A stretch of DNA of 64,000 nt from Pleurodeles waltl (taxonomy: Eukaryota > Chordata > Amphibia > Caudata > Salamandridae). The position numbers were made by a program, and so were the translations under genes. Numbering within the stretch: the stretch's first letter is position 1; the number at the start of each line of letters is the position of its first letter. The stretch covers positions 850,583,760-850,647,759 of the forward strand of contig NC_090447.1 of the NCBI RefSeq assembly GCF_031143425.1, in the 5' to 3' direction. This document shows positions 1 to 12,062 of this stretch, piece by piece. The notes below the pieces were generated by a model that worked only from the letters and a program-made list of their open reading frames with translations, was not told the DNA's origin and did not search any database.

Positions 1-419
1 TGAATCTCACATCTAGAAAGCCCACCACTGCACAAAACCCCTTTTGTCAAATGACAGATGGGCCATTGAGTCTTGAGAAAATGCCTCTTGTTTTATTTCA
101 GCATCATGATAGCAATATATTCCAACCGTAAAGCATACATTTCATGCGCCGCATAACAGCAGGTCATCTTCTACTTTCATTAATTATGATCGCTATGTAT
201 GATAATCTGTGGTTGGGTGATTTTTTTAATTTTTATCTTTATCACTTTTCTATGCTTGTTTAGAATATTGTATATTGATTGAAATTTAAAAAATTAAATA
301 ATAAATATTTTACTTACTTACAGTATGCTCCTCACATACAGAACAGTAGATTTGGCCAGGTAATTAGGAGACTTTTGTGTCAGTTTAAGCACTAAGGCCA
401 TCTGAGATAATATAAAGAG

Positions 420-638
420 TTACCTGTGTTTCACTGGAAGGGACTGTGTATCTATACCCAGGAACTCAAGCACAAGGGAATGATCAACAGCTTCAAATGC
501 CTTCTGTTGCTGGGGACACCAATCCAGTGAGTTCACGGATTTCAGTAGCTTACACACATCTGCATTCACCTGAAAAAAGTCCAGCTCATTCAGAATTCGG
601 GCGTGCACATGATTCTGAACTTTACCCACCATTCTCAT
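420..638 (-). pseudogene. Fragment of a non-LTR retrotransposon reverse transcriptase
   Basis: This is a 72-codon open stretch on the minus strand. Its centre (QQQKAFEAVDHSLVLEFLG) resembles the first catalytic motif region of L1/Tx1-type reverse transcriptases, where an aspartate normally lies a few residues before KAF and is followed by a VDH motif. Here WCPQ occupies that position, so the catalytic residue seems lost. No start, downstream palm motif or endonuclease is present. A near-identical copy lies at 13,660-13,878. It is a relic inside the backbone repeat. The clade assignment is tentative, and a Ty3/gypsy RT-RNase H junction was the alternative considered. Confidence 0.45.
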
Positions 639-639
639 A

Positions 640-1215
640 TTTCTTCAAACCTGTACACGCCTCCCAGGCTTAAAGTGCATGAGTGTAGTATGTTTACATT
701 TTCATGCTTCTACCACAAAGTCGTTCACAGAAAGGGACTGGCATTTACTTGCCCTTTTCCTTCCTACAATGTATTCGCTTGACTCCTCAGATATGTAAGA
801 GATAATTTCGTCTCTATCCCCTAAATCTACCCCGTGTAGCCCGAGGACCATGCTTTTTTGTCATTACAGCTAGAGCACAGAATGTCCTTACTCCTTACAT
901 TTGTGGGGCAGAACATCTCATTTTATTTATGTTTTACCTTACGGAGATCTCAACACTAGTGATGGAGATCTCACTATGGTAAATCATAGAGAAAAGAAAA
1001 AAGATTATTAAACTTGAAAACAATTGTACACATATCTCTTTTATGTTAATTATTATTGTAAATTATATTTTTATATTTCTTTAAATAAACAAAAAGTTAC
1101 AATGTGTATAGTTTAATTTAAAATGAAAATGCAATTGTTTTAAATATAATACCTGAAAGTAAAATTATTTTTTGAAGTTTAAATTAAAGAAACAAGTACC
1201 ACCTAAAGTAAAAAC
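640..1215. other. AT-rich backbone, no gene seen
   Basis: Repeated at 13,880-14,470 and 53,516-53,955. The only notable motif is a short imperfect palindromic block around 945-975 (GGAGATCTCA...GATGGAGATCTCA). I see no coding signal. Confidence 0.6.
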
Positions 1216-1217
1216 AC

Positions 1218-1825
1218 GGGCATATTTATAAGAAAGTGGCGCAGTGCAGCGCAGCAAGTTACCTTGCTGTGCTGCACTGCTTTACTGCATTCCTGGGAAA
1301 GAACAGAAATGTGTTGTATTTCAGGCATGCAACACATTCCTGAACTTTCCCTTTGCACTGGCGCACAATGGGCTTCCTAGGGTCAATACAGGCACCCTTG
1401 CTCCCTGGTGCAAGAGTGCTTGCATTGCAAACAGGATTGTTTTTGTGCAGGAAGGGACACGTTCCTGCACAAAAACAATCCTCAAAGGCTTTTTCATATC
1501 CTATATGTGCTGCAGCACACATGGAAAAAGGAAAAACAAGGAGAAATAAAGATATTTCTCCTCATTACACCTCTCCTGAGGAGGAATGCGATTTTTGAGC
1601 TTTCCCAGGTGTACAAGTCCTTGAAATATGGGAATGCTTCAAAAGCCATGGAAGGTGCATGGGAACACCCTCCGCAATGCCCATGAAATGTCTACCCAGG
1701 GCAGAGTAAGGCAACACAGCAGTTTGCTCTGAGTGCCTTAATCCAGATTTTTGAAGCCACTTAAAGACACACATGTACCACGTTGTGTGGTGCAAACATG
1801 ACGCAACCCTCTCATAAATATGCCC
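1218..1825. mobile_element. MITE with GGGCATATTTATAAGA termini
   Basis: The left end reads GGGCATATTTATAAGA and the right end is its inverted complement (TCTCATAAATATGCCC), giving about 608 bp with terminal inverted repeats of roughly 16 bp. The inside contains several GCAGC/GCTGC and TGCAGGAA palindromic patches and no gene. A full paralogue is at about 53,956-54,565 and a truncated one at 14,472-14,775. I could not establish a target duplication. A DNA-transposon derivative is inferred from the termini. Confidence 0.6.
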
Positions 1826-2790
1826 CATAATATGTTACAATAAGCATTACAAGTGATGTTTAGAATTATTTAAACGTAATTTAATTATATTTTAGTAAAA
1901 GTAATGTTTCATTAACATTGATTTTTAAATGTGAAAAAGGTTAAAGGTGATTAAAAAGAGTTATGAGTCATATAAACAAACAAGAGAGATTATTACCATG
2001 CAAGTGAAAACAAGAAGCTTGATCTTGGTTTTAACAAGATACTGGAATGCATGACCCACAATGCCCACTGAAGCAAAAACATTTACATACAGGCCAACAT
2101 GTTAATCTTCAGTGTTGAGGCATTAATTAAATGACAAGACTCTTTTATTGCCAGCCGGAAGTAGTACCATGTTTTTGAAAATGCATGCAGACAAAATACT
2201 GTTAAATAGTGTTAGATAAAAAAAAAAATACTTATGATTGTGTCGAAATATTCATTTATTTGCATTTTGCATTTTTTTAATTTAAAAATATATCATGTAA
2301 AGTATTTTCAAAAATTCAAATTAAATCAAATTAATACTTTTGGCAACATATAATACATATTACTAATAAATAAAAATGGTAACTTAAATGAGTTTTTTGA
2401 AATATTTAATATTCAACAAATAATAATTATAAATAAATAAATATATTTTAATTAACTAATTATTCTTATCTAATACATGTTTAATTTAATGGGTTATTCT
2501 GCATTTTATTATTTAGCTCTTGGCTTATACTAAATGTTTTAAATACATTCACAATAATATTTTACATTAAAATAATAGTAATAATTTTTTGAAGAGAAAT
2601 AAACTTTATCATTTTTCCCTTTAATTTACCTTGGGAAGATTTCTGCCATAGTGGTGGAGATCTCCACCAATATGTGAGTCAAGGATCTCTCCACTCCCTA
2701 AACTGAGTAGGCGGAGGCATGTCAGTCTACACTTAATGTAAAACTACACTCTGAAATGATGAATAGCGAAAAAAGGGAGACTTACCTAGG
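1826..2790. other. AT-rich backbone, no gene seen
   Basis: Very AT-rich sequence shared with 54,566-55,105 plus 57,356-57,750 of copy 3. It holds no coding signal, only short A/T runs and a GGTGGAGATCTCCACC palindrome near 2,655. Confidence 0.6.
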
Positions 2791-2795
2791 TTACC

Positions 2796-3757
2796 AGTGG
2801 TAAAGTGCACAGAGTCCTAATGCCAGCAAAACATAATTCAGCCTTAAAAAGGAGGAGGAAGGCAAAAAGTGTGGGGATGACCCTGCGGGAAAGGCCAAGT
2901 CCAACAGGCAGAATTAGAGGTCAGTTTTCACTCCCTATCATCATCACGAAACCCTGGCTGTAACTGGCATGAAAAATTGCTAAATTCTCCCCTCGCCATG
3001 GGAGAGAGCTCCCATTGTGGGGGAGCATTTCTTTTTATTTCAAAAATAAATTCCTGCTTCAGCATTTTCTTTTTGAAAATCAGAATGAAAACTTTTTGGT
3101 GCAGGTCTCCATCATGTTGACAGAGCCCTGCACCAAACTGCAAAAAAGCTTTGGCAGGAACCGCTGTGATGGCAGTTCCTGGCAAAGCTTTAAGAAATGA
3201 CCACCTGCTTGACCCTCACTCTGGTGTAGAAACACCAGTTATAAATCTGTCCCTTTATCTGCTAATTTTGGCTAAGTATTGCCCCTGATAAGGATATCCA
3301 CAAAACATTGAGAAAATGTGATTGTCTTCAGTAGCTACTTTACAGTGCTTCTGCATCCACATAGTTTTTATCGTGAGTACCATTGTTAATGTACAGTCAA
3401 TGCGTACACAGAACTCAGTAACTGTATTGTTCAGTCAATGCTATACCTTTATAACAGGCTTTAATTGCCCCACATAGTGATTCAAGCCTGTGTGGAGATC
3501 TATTTATTAAAGGTGCATTTGCCAAGGTAATGGCTGCGCTTTGGCAAAACTGAGGACCAGATTTACTATGATTTTGCATCAGTGTTGCTTCACTTTTGTG
3601 GCACAACCCTTAAACAAATTCCTTTTCTGCCTTTACTAAGCCATGCAAAACCATTTTGTGTGGTTTAGTAAATATAAAGTAACACACCACAGCACAAAGC
3701 ACTGCCTTGTATTGCTTTGTTTCAGGTAGACATTACATGGGTGGACATGTACACTTG
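2796..3757. repeat. Backbone repeat, shared with 27,577 and 63,275
   Basis: Three-copy segment. It begins with GGTTACCAGTGGTAAAGTGC, which looks like the remnant of an antisense long LTR. It continues through a GC-poor region with a GGCAGGAACCGCTGTGATGG block near 3,150 and ends in a MITE-like piece with TTTAGTAAATATAAAG near 3,665. No coding potential is supported. Confidence 0.6.
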
Positions 3758-4150
3758 TAAACCTGGGTTTGCACCAAAATAGTACGCCTCCCCGACAGAG
3801 GCATAACGGGGATAAATATATTTATTTCTCCCGGTTACTTCCTCTTGCCAGGTGTGCTGCATTATGCAGCACACACAGAAAGAGAAATATACCTCCTAGG
3901 ATTGTTTTTTATGCAGCAAGGTGTGCCTTCTTACACAAAAATAATCCTCCACGCAATGCAGGCACCCTTGCACTATGGTGCAATAGTGCCTCTGTTGACC
4001 CAAGGCAGCACGCAGTGCGCCAGCACAAGGAAATACAAGAAAAGCTCCATATCTTTGTAAACAATGAGCATTTCTGCACTCTCCATTTCATGCAGCTCAA
4101 TGCAGCAAGTTCCCTTGCTGCGATGCCTTGCATGAACTAATAGTAAATGG
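3757..4150 (-). mobile_element. MITE-like repeat related to the 1,218 element, inverted
   Basis: Internal blocks are the reverse complement of parts of the 1,218-1,825 MITE. Examples are the TGCAGCACAC stem and GCAAGTT/CCCTTGCTGC near the right end. A paralogue with small deletions lies at 48,046-48,410. The ends are not well enough preserved to define terminal repeats. Confidence 0.45.
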
Positions 4151-4471
4151 GCCGCCATGCTTTTGTGACCCAAACAGTATTCTTTATCAGAAACAAACAT
4201 CCAAACTTAAGGAGTTGTTTCTGAAAAAAATAAATAAACAATGTCTCTAGAATTATAACCCAGGGTGTCAGGAGCATTTTTATTTTATTTTCCTGCCCAG
4301 TTGTACCATGGCTTACAACACACAATCAACCATGCACTTCGAAAAAAGTAGCGCTTCCAGTCATCAGGGGTATGACGAAATATATAAACGGTTCGAGAGA
4401 AACAAATAGGATGATATAATTATTTCAGTGCATTGCTTTTAAATATTGTTTTCTTTTATTTATTTGAAGAC
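4151..4471. other. Backbone, no gene seen
   Basis: Shared with about 48,420-48,739 of copy 2. It contains TTGTACCATGGCTTACAACA and short A/T runs and has no coding signal. Confidence 0.6.
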
Positions 4472-4788
4472 AGAGAATTTCCACAGTTAAGTGTTTGGCC
4501 CATTGTTGCAGGCCTTTTCTGAAAATAACAACAGACTAGAATAGAAATTTACAAAACATGGACGCACTTTTTTGGAGCATAGTCCTGTAGAGTGTGTAAT
4601 TACCTTGATTAGCATGTGGAGAATCGTGTGCTCACCCAAAGGTCACATCTGTAAATCTATGACAGAGCTCTAATGATCTATTGAATTTGCTGATTTAAAT
4701 CTAAAACTAGTCTTCTTCTCCGTTGTATAATACGTGGTATTCGGATTATAATATAATTTTGTGAACTATTCCTATGATTATATTGTAG

Positions 4789-4908
4789 GAGCACCGAGGG
4801 GACAGAACAGTGAGTCAAAATATGATGTAAATGTTGATTCTCCAGTGCAGTGGAATGAAAAGACTGATGTTGATATCTCTTGGACACATCTGCCTCAAGA
4901 GCCACCAG
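4789..4908 (+). other. Exon-like block, copy 1 (120 bp, phase 1-1)
   Basis: A 120-bp stretch is open in one frame and bounded by a consensus acceptor (TTATATTGTAG before it) and donor (CCACCAG followed by GTTTGT). It would contribute 40 codons and begin and end in the same phase, so adding or skipping it keeps the reading frame. The encoded peptide contains NSESKYDVNVDSPVQW and SWTHLPQEPPG. I do not recognise the family. It lies on the strand opposite to the neighbouring DIRS fragment, so it is not part of that element. It could be a real host exon, a captured exon, or a relic. No flanking exon could be identified. Confidence 0.4.
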
Positions 4909-5276
4909 GTTTGTGTTTACTTTTTGATATTCCCCATATATTCGTCAATAAATATCTAATTAAAAATTAGCTGAAGCGGTGTAATAACTATTCATATTGA
5001 AGTATGTGTTTTTACTGAGCACAAGCAATATAAAAATTCAGTTTAAAATAGATGACACTTTCCGATAGGCCATGAGACTTCTTGAAGTATGCCTTACTGA
5101 TGCATATTAATATTTTTTCCAATTCTTGCTTTTGCTGAGCTCCGGCACTTAAATCTTAGTCTTAACACCTGCACCTGTTTATCACATCTCATGACATGGT
5201 GGCGGTGTCTGACAATTTTTAAACAAAGGAAATTAGTGTTTTTTTTCTCTCTCTCTCTCCCCCACTTCCCCTCTTC

Positions 5277-6640
5277 CTATAGGTCCCTGACCACCCATTC
5301 CAAAAATCTACTAAAAGTCTCAAATAAAAAGCACACAGTGTAATACCCCATGGGCATGCATATATCTATGAAGATTTGCCCCCAAAGGTAAAACACAGCC
5401 GGCGGATTTCCTCCGGATATACTGCCAAGAGACAGAAGGCTGCCTCTATATCTGGTGTGGATTTGGCTATCAAAGCACCCCCACCCCAACCTCTGCAGTT
5501 TGGAGAGTGCTTCATCAGAAGAAGTTTCCCGCACTGTACACAGACCTTGGTCCAGACCGTCATTAACAGATGGCCCCAGCGGGAAGGATAAATTGAGGAT
5601 CTAGCTAAATTTGCCTGGCTCTTTCTTTGGGACCAGACTAAGAGGGAAACTGACCAGAGTCAAGTATGGAGGAGAATCAAATTGGCCCGCAACCCTCCTT
5701 GCGCACATCTCCTTCAGAATCTTCCCTCTGGCGATCTCCAGTTGCTGCAACACCCACAGTTGATTCTTGGGCGGGACAGGGGCTGAGGTAGCACTGGAGG
5801 GAATATGGAAACCATCCCTCAACCATATTACAGCAGATAAATGTCATGCTTGATTTTGTACTTGCTGAGGAGGAAAGCGAGCATGTGTAGACCGATGGGT
5901 GAGGGTAGATTAGTAGAAGACTGAGGGGGGGTTAATGACTTTTTGAGGGGGGCTTCTCTTGTGGCTTCCCATGCTTCTTGAAGCACTTTTTCTCTGAGTG
6001 ACCTTGGTATCTACAAAAGGAGCAAAGGTGTTTGAATTTACTAGCCACGTCCTTGATACATTCGTTTTTATTGTACTGCCAGTAGGCCAATTTTTTCAGA
6101 AGAGGGGACCATATGGAACTCCAGATGCAAAATGTTAATTTCTCTCTGATCCCTGGCAATTTCGGGTCTAATCGCTTTCATGTGCCCGAATTTGATGTCG
6201 TATTGGAACCAGGCGGAACTCTGATATCCTGAAGCTGCACAATAGATTAGGGACATGAAGCCAAACAATTGGGGGGGGGGCAATGTATGGAACTTCTCAG
6301 ACAAAATTGCCCAGTGGATGGAAAACCCCATCACCCAGTGCTTGAGGGACCATTCCACCCAAATGTTCTTAGGCTTCTTCTTGCCTCGTTCGCTCCCGTG
6401 GTCTTGCTCGGGACCACACCCTCATTAATCAAGTCAAACACGTCAACATATTCCTGTTTATGAATCTTTTCTTTCATCTCAGCTGGAACATGCCAAAAGA
6501 TTGCTGAAGGAGGGTCTAGAGTAGATGACATTGACCCACAGAACATGGGACTGATCCTGTGCAGTGACTGACCTGTTCTGTTGGAGAGGGCCTCTGTGAG
6601 GCCACTGAATCAGCCGGGTCACAAAGCATCAAAACTTTAA
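5277..6640 (-). pseudogene. DIRS-type retroelement fragment (Gag zinc knuckle + RT)
   Basis: The minus strand, read leftward from about 6,640, first gives a Gag-like segment (HVPAEMKEKIHKQEYVD). Next comes a CCHC zinc knuckle, C-x2-C-x4-H-x4-C (CSFCRYQGHSEKKC, near 6,020). The RT N-terminal region follows: LRDGFxIP-type start, the VAGxFxSPP and SLVPKKEPGKF blocks, a SVNDGLD block, DIEAAF (RT motif A) and FLEWVV. This order is typical of DIRS/tyrosine-recombinase retroelements. Frameshifts and an in-frame stop after PGKFS break it, and it is cut off at a CT microsatellite near 5,250. RT motif C, RNase H and recombinase are absent. Copies lie in unit 2 and at 49,480-50,830. Confidence 0.7.
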
Positions 6641-7567
6641 AAGTGACATTAATTTTGACTTGGCCATTGAGTCACATTTAATGCCCTGATTAATTTGATA
6701 CCCTACAGTACCCAGTTAGGTAGACCCATTCAGAAGTTAGGCAGGCTGGGACGTCAGCCAGTAACCCTCTGTTCGCCAATGGGGCTGCTAAATTTCTTTA
6801 GCAGAACAACAACTTTAGGGGTTTTGCTGCTAAGACATATAAAAAACTATATGGCCTGCTGTTAGACCTGGGATCTTTGGCGTGGTTTCCCTTGACTTTT
6901 TGCCATCTGACCTCTTGATTTATGACTAATTTTTTATGACTTTTAGGATACTGGGCACGTTACCACTGCTGACCAGTGCTAACATGCAGGTGCTTTGTCT
7001 TCTAAATTTGGTAACACTGGCTTCTCCACAACTGGCATATTTAATTCACTTGTAAGTCCCTAGTAAAGTGCACTGTATGTGCCCGGGGCCTGTAAATTAA
7101 AAATTACTAGTGAGCCTTCAGCACCGATTGTGCCACCCACTACAGTAATCTTTCAAACATGTCTCAGGCCTGCCACAGCAGAGCCTTTGTGTGCATTTTT
7201 AAACTACCATTTCAACCTGGAAAGTGTACCCGCTTGTCATCCCCAAACATGGAATTTCCACAGTTAAGTGTTTGGCCTATTGTTGCAGACATTTTCTGAA
7301 AATAACAACAGGCTGTTAATATAAATTTACAAAACATGGACGCACTTTATTGGAGCATAGTCCTGAAGAGTGTGTAAATTACCTTGATTAGCATGTCGAG
7401 AATCATTGGCTCACCCATAGGTCACATCTGTATATCTGTGACAGAGCTCTAATGATCTACTGAATTTGTTGATTTTAATCTCAAAATAGTCTTCTTCTCC
7501 GTTGTATAATACGTGGTATTCGGATTATAATATAATTTTGTGAACTATTCCTATGATTATATTGTAG

Positions 7568-7687
7568 GAGCACCGAGGGGACAGAACAGTGAGTCAAAAT
7601 ATGATGTAAATGTTGATTCTCCAGTGCAGTGGAATGAAAAGACTGATGTTGATATCTCTTGGACACATCTGCCTCAAGAGCCACCAG
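7568..7687 (+). other. Exon-like block, copy 2
   Basis: Identical to the block at 4,789-4,908, including both splice-site consensus sequences and the phase. If both were used, a transcript would carry the 40-codon module twice in frame. Confidence 0.4.
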
Positions 7688-8055
7688 GTTTGTGTTTACT
7701 TTTTGATATTCCCCATATATTCGTCAATAAATATCTAATTAAAAATTAGCTGAAGCGGTGTAATAACTATTCATATTGAAGTATGTGTTTTTACTGAGCA
7801 CAAGCAATATAAAAATTCAGTTTAAAATAGATGACACTTTCCGATAGGCCATGAGACTTCTTGAAGTATGCCTTACTGATGCATATTAATATTTTTTCCA
7901 ATTCTTGCTTTTGCTGAGCTCCGGCACTTAAATCTTAGTCTTAACACCTGCACCTGTTTATCACATCTCATGACATGGTGGCGGTGTCTGACAATTTTTA
8001 AACAAAGGAAATTAGTGTTTTTTTTCTCTCTCTCTCTCCCCCACTCCCCCTCTCC

Positions 8056-9420
8056 CTATAGGTCCCTGACCACCCATTCCAAAAATCTACTAAAAGTCTC
8101 AAATAAAAAGCACGCAGTGGAATACCCCATGGGCATGCATATATCTATGAAGATTTGCCCCCAAAGGTAAAACACAGCCGGCGGATTTCCTCCGGATATA
8201 CTGCCAAGAGACAGAAGGCTGCCTCTATATCTGATTTGGATTTGGCCATCAAAGCACCCCCACCCCAACCTCTGCAGTTTGGGGAGTGCTTCATCAGAAG
8301 AAGTTTCCCGCACTGTACACAGACCTTGGTCCAGACCGTCATTAACAGATGGCCCCAGCGGGAAGGATAAATTGAGGATCTAGCTAAATTTGCCTGGCTC
8401 TTTCTTTGGGACCAGACTAAGAGGGAAACTGACCAGAGTCAAGTATGGAGGAGAGTCAAATTGGCCCGCAACCCTCCTTGCGCACATCTCCTTCAGAATC
8501 TTCCCTCTGGCGATCTCCAGTTGCTGCAACACCCACAGTTGATTCTTGGGCGGGACAGGGGCTGAGGTAGCACTGGAGGGAATATGGAAACCATCCCTCA
8601 AACCATATTACAGCAGATAAATGTCATCCTCGTTTTTGTACTTGCTGAGGAGGAAAGCGAGCATGTGTAGACCGATGGGTGAGGGTAGATTAGTAGAAGA
8701 CTGAGGGGGGGTTAATGACTTTTTGAGGGGGGCTTCTCTTGTGGCTTCCCATGCTTCTTGAAGCACTTTTTCTCTGAGTGACCTTGGTATCTTCAAAAGG
8801 AGCAAAGGTGTTTGAATTTACTAGCCACGTCCTTGATACATTCGTTTTTATTGTACAGCCAGTAGGCCAATTTTTTCGGAAGAGGGGACCATATGGAACT
8901 CCGGATGCAAAATGTTAATTTCTCTCTGATCCCTGGCAATTTCTGGTCTAATCGCTTTCATGTGCCCGAATTTGATGTCGTATTGGAGCCAGGCGGAACT
9001 CTGATATCCTGAAGCTGCACAATAGATTAGGGACATGAAGCCAAACAATTGGGGGGGGGGGGCAATGTATGGAACTTCTCAGACAAAATTGCCAAGTGGA
9101 AGGAAAAACCCCAACACCCAGTGCTTGAGGGACCATTCCACCCAAATGTTCTTAGGCTTCTTCTTGCCTCGTTCGCTCCCGTGGTCTTGCTCGGGACTAC
9201 ACCCTCATTAATCAAGTCAGACATGTCAACATATTCCTGTTTATGAATCTTTTCTTTCATCTCAGCTGGAACATGCCAAAAGATTGCTGAAGGAGGGTCT
9301 AGAGTAGATGACATTGACCCACAGAACATGGGACTGCTCCTGTGCAGTGACTGACCTGTTCTGTTGGAGAGGGCCTCTGTGAGGCCACTGAATCAGCCGG
9401 GTCACAAAGCATCAAAACTT
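8056..9420 (-). pseudogene. DIRS-type retroelement fragment, unit 2 copy
   Basis: Same arrangement as 5,277-6,640, with a few substitutions (for example FDLINEG versus SDLINEG). The left end is again the CT-rich tract near 8,025-8,050. The Gag and RT blocks are in several frames and no intact gene remains. Confidence 0.7.
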
Positions 9421-10297
9421 TAAAAGTGACATTAATTTTGACTTGGCCATTGAGTCACATTTAATGCCCTGATTAATTTGATACCCTACAGTACCCAGTT
9501 AGGTATACCCATTCAGAAGTTAGGCAGGCTGGGACGTCAGCCAGTAACCCTCTGTTCGCCAATGGGGCTGCTAAATTTCTTTAGCAGAACAACAACTTTA
9601 GGGGTTTTGCTGCTAAGACATATATAAAACTATATGGCCTGCTGTTAGACCTGGGATCTTTGGCGTGGTTTCCCTTGACTTTTTGCCATCTGACCTCTTG
9701 TTTTATGACTCATTTTTTATGACTTTTAGGATACTGGGCATGTTACCACTGCTGACCAGTGCTAACATGCAGGTGCTTTGTCTTCTAAATTTGGTAACAC
9801 TGGCTTCTCCACAACTGACATATTTAATTCACTTGTAAGTCCCTAGTAAAGTGCACTGTATGTGCCCGGGGCCTGTAAATTAAAAATTACTAGTGAGCCT
9901 TCAGCACCGATTGTGCCACCCACTACAGTAATCTTTCAAACATGTCTCAGGCCTGCCACAGCAGAGCCTTTGTGTGCATTTTTAAACTACCATTTCAACC
10001 TGGAAAGTGTACTCGCTTGTCATCCCCAACCCTTCCTTTTTATTACATGTAAATCACCCCTAAGGTAGGCCCTAGTTAGTTCCAAGGGAACGGTACAGTC
10101 TATTTAACAAGTTGGACATGTACTTTCATCTTTAACATGTCCAGATAGTGAAAAACTCTTACATTTGTTATTCACTATTGCACAGCCTATCTCTCCCTTA
10201 GGATAGCATTGGGGTTACCTTAAAACATCTTTCAAGTGTGATTCGCAATTGGGAAGACATAGAGATAAAGAGTTTGGGGTCCCTGGCCTCCCAATTT

Positions 10298-10643
10298 AAA
10301 ATCACCACTATGATGAAGTTGGATTTTAAATTGTAAGTCTGCAAATGCTACTTTTAGAAAGTTGGCATTTCCTTACTTTAACCATTCTGTGCCTCTGCCT
10401 GTCTCTGAATATACGCCTGGGGTTGTTGACAGATTGGCTTTGTGCATTTCCTGGAGACAGTTACACGTCAAAAATCACCACTATGATGAAGTTGGATTTT
10501 AAATTGTAAGTCTGCAAATGCTACTTTTAGAAAGTTGGCATTTCCTTACTTTAACCATTCTGTGCCTCTGCCTGTCTCTGAATACACGCCTGGGGTTGTT
10601 GACAGATTGGCTTTGTGCATTAGCTGGAGACAGTCACACACAA
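10298..10643. repeat. 173-bp tandem duplication within the LTR
   Basis: AAAATCACCACTATGATG starts at 10,298 and again at 10,471. The two 173-bp copies are nearly identical. The paralogous LTR at 51,088 has a single copy, so this duplication is specific to copy 1. Confidence 0.85.
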
Positions 10644-11142
10644 AAGGAGCTTGGGTGTGGCATTTGCATATTGATGGCCCATCACCAGGCTGATGGGTCT
10701 TCCTGGGCTTGATGAGGAGGGAGGGGAGCTGACACTCCTGAATAGAGCTGTGTGTCTCCACACACAAAGGGCCTCAAAACCCCCTGTAGAGTGTCTGGAG
10801 CCAGGAAAGGCAGGACAGGGACCTTGTGGACTTCAAAGGAAGGCCTTGAAGTTTCTCCCACTTTCCGCATCCGGGGCACCAAAGTATAAATACTCGACCC
10901 CAAACCCCACCAAATCACATCTCTTCTGGAACCAAGAACAGTCTGCCAGGAAGAAGTACTGCTGTGCTGCCAGGAGGGCCTGCCACTCTGCAACTGCATT
11001 GCTGTGTTGACCCACTCCTGTTGTGTGCTGTGCTGAGGAGGGACTGCCACTTTGCTGTCTGACTGCTGTATTGGCCTGCTCCCTGCTGCTTCTGTCCTGC
11101 AGTGAGAAAGATTGGACTTTCTCTCAACATCCTTGCAACCAA

Positions 11143-12062
11143 GGCCCATATTTATACTTTTTGATGCAAACCTGCGTTAGCGCAGGTTTGCGTCAAACAT
11201 TTTAGCGCTGGCTAGCACCATACCATGACGCCGGCCGTGCGCCATATTTATGTAATGGCGCTAGCTGGCGCTGAGGCCCTGTTAGCGGCCTTGGAAAGGA
11301 TGCCAACCGGGCCGGGGAGGCGTAGGGGGAACCAGGACTTGTGCGCCAAATACTTGCACTACACTGTTTAGAGGCAAAAAATTGCCTCTAAGCAGAGTAG
11401 CGCCATTTTCTGGCACACAACCCCCATGGACATGGCTCCTGTCTTACTAAAGACAGGAGCCATACCCACCACCACAATGGCCATGCTGAGGGGATGAATG
11501 TCCCCTGGGCATGGCCTTTGGGGCCAGCGCCGTGCAGGGGCCCCCAAGTCAGGGCTCCCAAGTGGTGTTGGGAAAAAAAATAAAAATACTCACCCAGACT
11601 TACCTGGGATGGGTCACCCATCCTTAGGTGACCTCCTGATGTGGGTGGAGGAGGGTGGGGGTGTCCCTGGGGCCAGGGAAGGGCACTTGTGGGCAATGTC
11701 ATGGTCTCCGACCATGGAAATATGCCTACAGGTCCCCTTACGCCTGCCCAGACCCAGGAGTTAAATAATGGCGCTAAGCAAGCTTAGCGCCATTATGTAA
11801 GGTCCACGTCTCACCGTGCTGGATTTTAGCACAGTGGATAAATATGTCGCAAAGGCCATATCGTCCTTTTCTTGACGGGAATGCCTACCTTGCATCTCCT
11901 TGACGCAAGGTAGGTTTTCCCCTCCAGAAAACAATGTAAACTCTATAACTTTGGCGCTATACGTGTCTAGCACCAAAGTATAAATATGGAGTTAGGTTTG
12001 CACTGAATTAGCGTAAAAAAAAATGACACTAATTCAGCACAAATCGAGTATAAACATGGGCC
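11143..12062. mobile_element. 920-bp MITE with GGCCCATATTTATAC termini, TSD CAA
   Basis: The left terminus GGCCCATATTTATAC pairs with the right terminus GTATAAACATGGGCC. It is flanked by CAA on both sides (11,140-11,142 and 12,063-12,065). The interior has TGCGTTAGCGCAGG and TTAGCGCCATTA palindromic patches. There is no transposase. In copy 2 the same insertion site retains only the first ~30 bp of the element (53,493-53,515), so the insertion predates the backbone duplication. Confidence 0.75.

Larger units (their letters stand above)
4472..7250. repeat. 2.8-kb tandem duplication, unit 1
   Basis: Corresponding landmarks in units 1 and 2 are 2,779 bp apart (4,761 vs 7,540; 5,376 vs 8,155; 5,601 vs 8,380), widening to 2,783 near the right end through small indels. 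The unit starts GGAATTTCCACAGTTAAGTG and ends inside the first ~390 bp of the long LTR that is complete in unit 2. The junction is visible at 7,245-7,255, where LTR sequence is joined directly to the unit start. Units differ at only a few percent of positions, so the duplication is recent compared with copy 2. Confidence 0.9.
7251..10030. repeat. 2.8-kb tandem duplication, unit 2
   Basis: Second unit of the tandem pair. It continues past the duplication breakpoint into the rest of the long LTR, so this unit keeps the ancestral right flank. The exon-like block here is identical in sequence to that of unit 1. Confidence 0.9.

Noticed and set aside
420..638. Ty3/gypsy Pol fragment
   Set aside because: The QKAFEAVDHS motif fits non-LTR RT motif A better than a gypsy RT-RNase H linker, though the evidence is short.
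10682..11149. 155-codon minus-strand ORF in the LTR
   Set aside because: It overlaps the promoter-like part of a solo LTR. The paralogue at 53,031-53,348 keeps only a part of it, and no domain is visible.
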